In this document: positions 1 to 4,781 of the stretch, in pieces
Position numbering within the stretch: the stretch's first letter is position 1
Layout of the letters: each line of letters starts with the position of its first letter
Notes under the pieces: model-generated
Database searches by the model: none
Seen by the model: only the letters and a program-made list of their open reading frames with translations
Told to the model about the DNA's origin: nothing
Assembly: GCA_937895775.1 (NCBI GenBank)
Contig: CALBLD010000150.1
Location: 1 to 5,586 of the forward strand
DNA from: an uncultured Clostridia bacterium
GTDB lineage: Bacteria > Bacillota > Clostridia > Oscillospirales > CAG-272
Length of the DNA stretch: 5,586 nt
Reading direction: 5' to 3'
Made by a program: the position numbers and the translations under genes

Positions 1-269
1 CCGAGCAGTGCGCAGACACGGTCGCCGACTCTGACTCTGCCCGATTTTTCGGCATCCTCTCCGACCTTTACAACCGTGCCCGATACTTCAAGTCCGGGCC
101 AGTCGGGACAGCCGGGAGGCGGCGGATAACATCCCTCCCTCTGCATAAGATCGGCGCGGTTGACCGCCGCATATGCGACTTTTATCAGTACCTGCGACCG
201 ATCGATCACAGGATCGGGAACATCTTTGAGGCAAAGGCTTTTGTCTTTTTCGATAATAATCGCTTTCAT
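1..269 (-). CDS. PIG3-type zinc-independent quinone oxidoreductase, N-terminal part (runs off left edge)
   Basis: This is the N-terminus (89 complete codons) of a medium-chain dehydrogenase/reductase; the rest lies outside the window. The GroES-like fold is visible: a beta start MKAIII, then residues 37-53 (NRADLMQREGCYPPPPG), which closely match the signature of the TP53I3/PIG3 quinone oxidoreductase group, then GLEVSGTVVKVG at 59-70 and VGDRVCALL at 81-89. The catalytic-zinc cysteine of classical alcohol dehydrogenases is replaced by the NRAD motif, so this is a zinc-independent NAD(P)H-dependent reductase. Family members reduce quinones or activated C=C/C=O bonds in the cytosol; the substrate here is unknown. 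The start ATG overlaps the stop of the upstream gene as ATGA, and an AAGGAG ribosome binding site lies 10 bases upstream (280-285). It is the third gene of the operon. NADPH preference is typical of the family, but the Rossmann domain is not in view. Confidence 0.88.
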   Translation of the reverse strand, partial: MKAIIIEKDKSLCLKDVPDPVIDRSQVLIKVAYAAVNRADLMQREGCYPPPPGCPDWPGLEVSGTVVKVGEDAEKSGRVRVGDRVCALL

Positions 270-1036
270 TTGTCTGTTTCTCCTTCCTGAATTTTCTGCC
301 ACAGCAAACGTGCATCCGAAAGCAGCGGCTGACTGCGGGTTGACAGGTCGTCCTGTTCGGCAACGCAGAGAAAAATGCCGTCCGCCAGAAATGGCGCAAA
401 CAAACGGTGACGGCGGCAAAATCTGCCGTTGCAGAGGAAAAGCGACGGATAGGGCAGACGCGCGAGACGTTCGCTTATGCGGAAGTTTTCGTAAAGCTCG
501 TCGCGCGTGTCGGCGGAGGTCACGACTTTGCAGATGTCCGCTCCCCGACTGCGCTGTTTCCGGATCATGGAGAGAACGGTGTCCTCCGGGCAGAAGCAGG
601 ATGTGTGCGAGGACATCAGAACCCCGGCACCGAGGTCGTGAATATTTCGGATGAGAGTTTTCTGTCTCTCTGCGGCGACATGGTCGTCTGTCAGCTGTAA
701 CGGCGTCGGGGCGTACATGTCACCCATAATGTCTATAAGTGCGGCTCCGCAGGAAGCGGCACGCAGAAGCTCGGCTGTCAGTTCGTCGTCGGACATGCCG
801 GTGTTCAGCATTGTGCGGTAATCGGTGACATAGACGGGCTTTCCTTCGGCGGCGGAAATCATCTCCCGCAGATGCTTCTCTGTGCGGTATTGCGGCAGGA
901 GCTGTTCGAGCTGGAGACCGAACGCGTCCGCACCGCCGTTTTTGCCTTTTTCCATAAGCTCGGTGACGCGGGATTTTTCCCGCGCCTGTATCATCATCGT
1001 GAATGTCGGGCGACCGACCTTAAGAAATTTTCTCAT
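266..1036 (-). CDS. Type I 3-dehydroquinate dehydratase (AroD)-like protein with altered active site
   Basis: A 256-residue cytosolic (beta/alpha)8 protein of the class I aldolase-type DHQase family, close to the usual length of about 250. Compared from memory with the Salmonella/E. coli enzyme, it keeps the Schiff-base lysine (K170 in GADICKVV), the partner histidine (H144 in MSSHTS), substrate-binding arginines R74 (DYRT) and R211 (HRLFAPF), and S232 and Q236 in the terminal loop. Two conserved acidic residues appear lost: the E of the DILEWRVD motif aligns with G40 (DAFGLQLE), and the E after the FRS motif falls in MLNTG. Schiff-base chemistry is therefore likely, but the exact substrate is not certain. 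The canonical reaction converts 3-dehydroquinate to 3-dehydroshikimate. Its place between two oxidoreductases and next to an AraC-type regulator favours a catabolic role over aromatic biosynthesis. The start codon shares one base with the preceding stop (TGATG); an AAGGA sits only 3 bases upstream, so translation probably depends on reinitiation. Confidence 0.82.
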   Translation of the reverse strand: MRKFLKVGRPTFTMMIQAREKSRVTELMEKGKNGGADAFGLQLEQLLPQYRTEKHLREMISAAEGKPVYVTDYRTMLNTGMSDDELTAELLRAASCGAALIDIMGDMYAPTPLQLTDDHVAAERQKTLIRNIHDLGAGVLMSSHTSCFCPEDTVLSMIRKQRSRGADICKVVTSADTRDELYENFRISERLARLPYPSLFLCNGRFCRRHRLFAPFLADGIFLCVAEQDDLSTRSQPLLSDARLLWQKIQEGETDK

Positions 1037-1788
1037 CAGTCCTTGTTCCGCATGATGTTGCGGCCTCCGTCCATCAGAATGTTGACACCGTCAAGAAACG
1101 CACCCTCGTCGGAGGCGACGTACAGCACCATATCGACAATCTCGTCGGGACTTGCCGCACGACCGACCGCCGTTTTCATGGCAGCCATGCCGGGACGGGT
1201 CAGCACCGGACCGGGCGACACGCAGACACAGCGCACGCCGTATTTTGCGCCGTAGAGCGCAAGCGATTTTGTCAGACCGTTCATGACACCGCTTTTCGAC
1301 ACCGAATAGGCGACGTTCACCGCACAGCCTTCCTCTCCCGTAATCGAACCGATGTTTACGATAACACCGCTTTTCTGCTCGCGCATCTGCTTCATTACGG
1401 CGTGACCGAAATAGAACTGACCCTTGAGATTGACGTCGATGCCCCAGTCGTATACCGAGATCGGAATGTCGGGGAATTCACCCGAAACTCCGAGCATGCG
1501 CGTTTCCGCACCGCCCGCAAAATTCACAAGCAGGTCGATGCGTCCGAACCTTTCGACCGCAAAGTCGCGTACCGCGCTCACCTGATCGTAAGAACGGACG
1601 TCGCAGGCGATGCCGACCGCATGTCCGGGGTGATTTTTGCATATATCGTCGGCTGCCGAGCGGGCGGCTTCGCCGTTCACATCCGCAAGCACGGCGACCC
1701 CGCCGAGATCGGCAAGCTTTTTGCAGAACAAAAATCCCATGCCGGATGCGGCGCCTGTCACCACCGCAATTTTTTCGTGAAAATCCAT
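1036..1788 (-). CDS. Short-chain dehydrogenase/reductase (classical SDR)
   Basis: A 250-residue classical SDR, complete and of typical length. Motifs in order: the glycine-rich TGAASGMG at 11-18; an acidic residue at the end of beta-2 (D36 in VLADVN), which predicts NAD(H) over NADP(H); CDV at 62-64; NFAGG at 89-93; N120; S148; and the YxxxK pair Y161/K165, which complete the Asn-Ser-Tyr-Lys tetrad. SPGPVLTRPG at 191-200 follows, and the C-terminus FLDGVNILMDGG is the usual SDR ending. It should oxidise a secondary alcohol or reduce a ketone in the cytosol; the substrate cannot be read from the sequence. It is the first gene of the operon, with AAAGGAG at 1796-1802 seven bases before the ATG and a promoter just upstream. 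Quinate/shikimate-type or cyclitol dehydrogenase activity would fit the adjacent dehydratase-like gene, but that is inference. Confidence 0.93.
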   Translation of the reverse strand: MDFHEKIAVVTGAASGMGFLFCKKLADLGGVAVLADVNGEAARSAADDICKNHPGHAVGIACDVRSYDQVSAVRDFAVERFGRIDLLVNFAGGAETRMLGVSGEFPDIPISVYDWGIDVNLKGQFYFGHAVMKQMREQKSGVIVNIGSITGEEGCAVNVAYSVSKSGVMNGLTKSLALYGAKYGVRCVCVSPGPVLTRPGMAAMKTAVGRAASPDEIVDMVLYVASDEGAFLDGVNILMDGGRNIMRNKD

Positions 1789-1795
1789 AAAAACG

Positions 1796-1802
1796 CTCCT
1801 TT
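1796..1802 (-). promoter_or_regulatory. Ribosome binding site of the SDR gene
   Basis: Read on the minus strand this is AAAGGAG, seven bases before the ATG of the SDR gene. It is the only strong, well-spaced site for the first two genes of the operon, since the dehydratase-like gene starts inside the SDR stop codon. Confidence 0.8.
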
Positions 1803-1819
1803 ATCTGTCTGATGGCTTA

Positions 1820-1848
1820 ATTATAGACCCGTATGCGGATATCTTCAA
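1820..1848 (-). promoter_or_regulatory. Sigma-A-type promoter of the SDR/dehydratase/oxidoreductase operon
   Basis: On the minus strand a perfect TATAAT (1820-1825) is preceded by a 17-base spacer and TTGAAG (1843-1848), which keeps the TTGA of the consensus. Predicted transcription start is near 1813, giving a leader of about 25 bases. The weak 3' half of the -35 box fits a promoter that needs an activator, and the divergent gene encodes an AraC-family protein. Confidence 0.7.
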
Positions 1849-1860
1849 TACATAAAACAG

Positions 1861-1887
1861 TACAGATTTGTCTTTTTTGATACAGAT
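1861..1887. repeat. Pair of TACAGAT direct repeats, likely regulator half-sites
   Basis: TACAGAT occurs at 1861-1867 and again at 1881-1887, a period of 20 bases or about two helical turns. The copies centre roughly 51 and 71 bases upstream of the predicted operon start, just beyond its -35 box. Tandem half-sites about two turns apart are typical for AraC-family activators, which carry two helix-turn-helix units. A further ACAGAT lies on the minus strand at 1803-1808. Binding is inferred only. Confidence 0.45.
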
Positions 1888-1900
1888 ATTCCGAAAAGCA

Positions 1901-1916
1901 TTGACATGTTTGTCAA
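1901..1916. promoter_or_regulatory. Perfect palindrome overlapping the regulator -35 box (candidate operator)
   Basis: TTGACA-TGTT-TGTCAA is a perfect 6-4-6 inverted repeat whose left arm is itself the -35 hexamer of the AraC-family gene promoter. A protein bound here would block RNA polymerase, so autoregulation or control by another dimeric repressor is plausible. The right arm could also be chance, as only six bases must match. Confidence 0.45.
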
Positions 1917-1928
1917 AAAGGATATAAT
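1901..1928 (+). promoter_or_regulatory. Consensus sigma-A promoter of the AraC-family regulator gene
   Basis: TTGACA (1901-1906) and TATAAT (1923-1928) both match the consensus perfectly, with a 16-base spacer, one base under the optimum. The predicted transcript starts near 1935, leaving a leader of about 25 bases before the GTG at 1961. Such a strong promoter for a regulator suggests it is held in check, in line with the overlapping palindrome. Confidence 0.82.
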
Positions 1929-1960
1929 GAGAGCAGAAACGATGCCGGGAGGTGACGTCT

Positions 1961-2716
1961 GTGAGGATATCGGACGGAATAACTTTGCTTGAGGTCAATG
2001 AGGTCGTGACCGTGTTTTCGTCGCGGGGACGCTTTTTTCACATGGATAACCGCCCGTGCTACGGACTTTCGCTTTGCAGGGGAGGAAAAATCACCTATGT
2101 GCATAACGGAAACACATGCGTCTCCGACCCGTCGTGCGCCGTTCTGCTTCCGATGGGTGCGACCTACGATCTGCACGGAAATGCCACGGGAGCATTTCCG
2201 CTTGTCAATTTCACGGCGGACGGCTTCGGACTTCGGGAGTTTGTCGCCCTGCCGCTGTCAAATCCCGGACTTTGCCTTCATGCCTATGAATCACTTTTTC
2301 ACGCTTACGCATACGAAAAGAACCGCCTGAAGGTCATGCGATGTGCATATGAACTGCTTGAACAGGTGCAAAGCGGCGCGGACGACCGCTTTGACATTCT
2401 CCGTCCCGCAGAGCTGTTTCTGAACGGGCATATGTTCGATGCCGATCTGCGCAATGACGATATTGCCGCCGCCGCAGGCATCAGCGAGGTCTATCTGCGC
2501 AGGCTGTTTGTAAAAAAATACGGCATTACGCCGCATAAATATATTCTTCGTGCAAGGATCGAAAAAGCCAAGGAGGAACTTTCGGGTACCCGTGACAGTG
2601 TAGGTACGGTCGCCGCGCGATGCGGCTTTCCCGACATGTTCCATTTCTGCCGCGTGTTCAGGGAACCGGTCGGCAGTACGCCGACAGGCTACCGCCGATT
2701 TGCCGGAAAAATATAA
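1961..2716 (+). CDS. AraC-family transcriptional regulator with cupin-like sensor domain
   Basis: A 251-residue DNA-binding regulator. The N-terminal half (about residues 30-80) has the beta-rich pattern of an AraC-type cupin sensor (YGLSLCRGGKITYVHNG, then VLLPMGATYDLHG), likely to bind a small ligand. The C-terminal half carries two helix-turn-helix units: about 163-195 (DDIAAAAGISEVYLRRLFVKKYGITPHKYI spread over that span) and 213-245 (SVGTVAARCGF through FCRVFRE to GSTPTGYR), the standard AraC/XylS signature. I chose the GTG at 1961 because GGGAGG at 1947-1952 lies 8 bases before it; an in-frame GTG at 1952 would overlap that site and add three residues. The gene is transcribed divergently from the SDR operon and very likely controls it. 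It ends at a shared terminator facing pepF. The ligand is unknown. Confidence 0.92.
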   Translation: MRISDGITLLEVNEVVTVFSSRGRFFHMDNRPCYGLSLCRGGKITYVHNGNTCVSDPSCAVLLPMGATYDLHGNATGAFPLVNFTADGFGLREFVALPLSNPGLCLHAYESLFHAYAYEKNRLKVMRCAYELLEQVQSGADDRFDILRPAELFLNGHMFDADLRNDDIAAAAGISEVYLRRLFVKKYGITPHKYILRARIEKAKEELSGTRDSVGTVAARCGFPDMFHFCRVFREPVGSTPTGYRRFAGKI

Positions 2717-2720
2717 AAAT

Positions 2721-2760
2721 CCGCCACGGACGCAGAAAAGAGGCGTCCGTGGCGGTTTTG
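2721..2760. terminator. Bidirectional rho-independent terminator
   Basis: Arms CCGCCACGGACGC (2721-2733) and its perfect complement (2743-2755) form a 13-bp GC-rich stem with a 9-base loop. On the plus strand it is followed by TTTTG; on the minus strand it is followed by ATTTTTATATTTTT, a much better U-tract. It lies 4 bases after the stop of the AraC-family gene and 21 bases after the stop of convergent pepF, so it can serve both. Confidence 0.9.
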
Positions 2761-2776
2761 AGCCCTGTTTGAAAAA

Positions 2777-4564
2777 TTATTCGGCAAGAACCGCTTCGAA
2801 ACGGTCAAGCAGATCGGAGAAGAGCGAGATCGCGTCCTTTACCACCTCGGGGGAACGCAGATCGATGCCCGCGACCATGAGGCTGTCAAGCGGCGACTTT
2901 GAAGATCCGCAGGAGAGGAACGCCTTGTATTTGTCCACATATGCGTCGCCCTCGCGTTCGATGTGCTTTACAACCGCAGCGGCGGCGGAAATGCAGGTCG
3001 CGTATTTGTACACATAGAAATTGTAGTAGAAATGCGGGATGCGCATCCATTCACAGGCGATAGCTTTGTCAACGACGACACCTTTTCCGAAATACTTCTT
3101 TGCGATCTCATAATATTTTTCGCAGAGCAGATCGGCAGTCAGCGTTTCTCCCGATTCGCAGAGCGAGTAGAGAACCTTTTCGAATTTTGCGAACATGGTC
3201 TGTCTGAAAAGGGTGCCTTTGAATACTTCGAGAAGCTGGTTCAGAATGAACAGTTTTTCCTTTTTGTCGGTCGCCTTTGCAAGACGGTCGTTTGCGAGCA
3301 GAAGCTCGTTGACGGTGGACGGAACTTCGGCTACGAATATGGTGTATCCGCTGTTCTGGAAGCTGTTGTTCTTGCAGGAGTAATAGCTGTGCATCGAGTG
3401 TCCCGATTCGTGCGCGAGGGTGGACACGTCGTCAAAGGTGCCGTTGTAGTTGAGGAGCATGTAGGGAGCGGTGTCGTATGCGCCGCCGCTGTATGCGCCG
3501 CCTCTCTTGCCGGGAGAGGGGTAGACATCGACCCAGCCGCTCTCGTAGCCATTTTTAAGGGTATCGGTGTAGTCTTTTCCGAGCGGAGCAAGTGCCTCAA
3601 GCACCATGGGAACCGCCTCGTCGTATTCGTATTTCCTGTCGCAGTCGGCGACGATTGACGGGTACAGATCGTACAGATGAATCTTCGACAGTCCGAGCAT
3701 GCGGCGTTTCAAATCGTAATAACGGTAGAGTACGCCGAGATTTTCCTCAACCGTGTCGATAAGATTGTTGCAGATATCAACCGGAACATCGTCTCTGAAT
3801 ACCGACGCTTCCATTGCACTCGGGTAATTTCTCGCCTTCGCCCATGCGACCTGCTCCTTTACAAAGCCGTTCATGATCGTTGCGATCGTGTTTTTGAAGG
3901 AGCCGAGCGTTCCGTACATCTTGTCGAACGCCGCTTTTCTGACCCTGCGGTCGGAGGACATCAGAAATACCACAAAATTCGAATCGGTAAGCTCGGTGTA
4001 TCTGCCGTCCTCTCCGCGGATCTTTCCGAATTTCATGTCCGAGTCGGTGAGAATCGAATATGCGTTTGCACAGCCGCCGCGGGATGCCGAGAGGGTGGAA
4101 AGAAGCTTTTCCTCGCTCTCTCCGAGCGTGTGCGGAGCATAGCGGAGACGTTCTTCTATCGTGCGGCGGTAATCTTCAAGTCCGGGAAGCTCTTTTGCCC
4201 AACTTTCGAACTTTTCTTTGCCGATTTCGAGAATTTTGCCGCCGAAAAAGCTGGAGTGTTCGCCGAGTTTGTTGTAGAGGTCTTCGACCCTGCCGTCAAG
4301 TGCCTGCTTTGCGTTGTCGGTCTTGTCCACGTCGAACGAACGCGAAGCGTAATCTGCGAGCTTTTCGAGCCGTCTGTGTATCGCGGTAAGCGTGCCGACC
4401 GCCGAGAGAAGTCCCTCTGCCGATCCGATCATTTCGTCCGCAAAACGGTCAAAGCCGTTTATCTCGGTTTCGACCGACTTTGCCTCGGTAAGAAATTCGT
4501 CATCCGACGCAAAGACCGCCGTCATGTCCCATTTGTATTTTTTGTCTATTTCGTTTCTTGTCAT
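2777..4564 (-). CDS. pepF: Oligoendopeptidase F (peptidase family M3B)
   Basis: A full-length (595 residues) cytosolic zinc metallopeptidase that cleaves short peptides, with no signal peptide. The N-terminus (DKKYKWDMTAVFASDDEF) is typical of PepF. The N-terminal helical part (to about 200) precedes the catalytic domain. The zinc site is HESGH at 385-389 (ligands H385 and H389, catalytic E386), with the third ligand E413 in FVAEVPSTVNE, 24 residues on as expected for M3 enzymes. The C-terminal RIPHFYYNFYVYKYAT segment (508-522) carries the conserved tyrosines and histidine of the substrate site. The start is supported by AAAGGAAA at 4570-4577. It is a single-gene unit: convergent with the AraC-type gene across the terminator and divergent from the membrane-protein gene. 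Probable role is peptide recycling or nutrition; nothing links it to the operon. Confidence 0.96.
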   Translation of the reverse strand: MTRNEIDKKYKWDMTAVFASDDEFLTEAKSVETEINGFDRFADEMIGSAEGLLSAVGTLTAIHRRLEKLADYASRSFDVDKTDNAKQALDGRVEDLYNKLGEHSSFFGGKILEIGKEKFESWAKELPGLEDYRRTIEERLRYAPHTLGESEEKLLSTLSASRGGCANAYSILTDSDMKFGKIRGEDGRYTELTDSNFVVFLMSSDRRVRKAAFDKMYGTLGSFKNTIATIMNGFVKEQVAWAKARNYPSAMEASVFRDDVPVDICNNLIDTVEENLGVLYRYYDLKRRMLGLSKIHLYDLYPSIVADCDRKYEYDEAVPMVLEALAPLGKDYTDTLKNGYESGWVDVYPSPGKRGGAYSGGAYDTAPYMLLNYNGTFDDVSTLAHESGHSMHSYYSCKNNSFQNSGYTIFVAEVPSTVNELLLANDRLAKATDKKEKLFILNQLLEVFKGTLFRQTMFAKFEKVLYSLCESGETLTADLLCEKYYEIAKKYFGKGVVVDKAIACEWMRIPHFYYNFYVYKYATCISAAAAVVKHIEREGDAYVDKYKAFLSCGSSKSPLDSLMVAGIDLRSPEVVKDAISLFSDLLDRFEAVLAE

Positions 4565-4602
4565 GGTGGTTTCCTTTCGTTTTTCTCCTAACTTTGTCGA
4601 TA

Positions 4603-4608
4603 ATTATA
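4603..4608 (-). promoter_or_regulatory. Possible -10 box of the pepF promoter
   Basis: On the minus strand TATAAT (within CTATATAATT) lies about 40 bases before the pepF start, and the predicted transcript would begin near 4596. No convincing -35 hexamer is present at 16 to 18 bases upstream, and there is no TG extension, so the call is tentative. The surrounding region is strongly AT-rich, which makes chance matches likely. Confidence 0.35.
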
Positions 4609-4663
4609 TAGAATATTTCGCAAGTGCGGATTAAATTATTTTTAATAAAATGTTAAGATTCTA

Positions 4664-4692
4664 TTGAAACGGACAAAAATATGTGATAAAAT
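4664..4692 (+). promoter_or_regulatory. Sigma-A-type promoter of the membrane-protein gene
   Basis: TTGAAA (4664-4669), a 17-base spacer and TAAAAT (4687-4692) differ from the consensus by one base in each hexamer. The predicted start is near 4699, giving a leader of about 80 bases before the ATG at 4782. A second TATAAT at 4734-4739 has no matching -35 box. Confidence 0.6.
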
Positions 4693-4781
4693 AGAAAAAG
4701 AAACAAAACCCTGCTCAAATGAGTGATGATTTATATAATTCTGTGTTCTGCGCCGCAAAAACGGTGCGGAGGGAGGTTCGT

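Noticed and set aside
88..399. Minus-strand open frame of 103 codons across the dehydratase/oxidoreductase junction
   Set aside because: It overlaps two well-supported genes in another frame, and the Arg/Ser/Cys-rich translation shows no family resemblance.
160..700. Plus-strand open frames of 97 to 164 codons
   Set aside because: Antisense to the dehydratase-like gene and the oxidoreductase start, and rich in Arg and Cys as is usual for shadow frames.
967..984. Perfect 7-bp hairpin (CGCGGGA, TTTT loop, TCCCGCG)
   Set aside because: It falls inside the dehydratase-like gene at about codons 18-24 with no following U-tract, so it is most simply a coincidence of codon choice.
1836..1893. Imperfect inverted repeat CGGATATCT / AGATATTCCG in the divergent region
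   Set aside because: The arms need a bulge and are 40 bases apart, so support is weaker than for the direct repeats and the perfect palindrome.
1801..1998. Minus-strand open frame of 65 codons in the divergent intergenic region
   Set aside because: It covers both promoters and the regulator start, has no domain resemblance, and the region is better explained as regulatory DNA.
2963..3658. Open frame of 231 codons on the plus strand
   Set aside because: Also antisense to pepF, opposite the zinc-binding region, with Val/Glu-rich shadow-like composition and no ribosome binding site of note.
3677..4591. Open frame of 304 codons on the plus strand
   Set aside because: It lies wholly antisense to the clearly real pepF gene. 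It has no recognisable domain and its composition fits a shadow of a GC-rich gene read backwards.
4734..4739. TATAAT on the plus strand before the membrane-protein gene
   Set aside because: No -35 hexamer at a suitable distance and it lies in very AT-rich DNA; the TTGAAA/TAAAAT pair at 4664-4692 is a better promoter.
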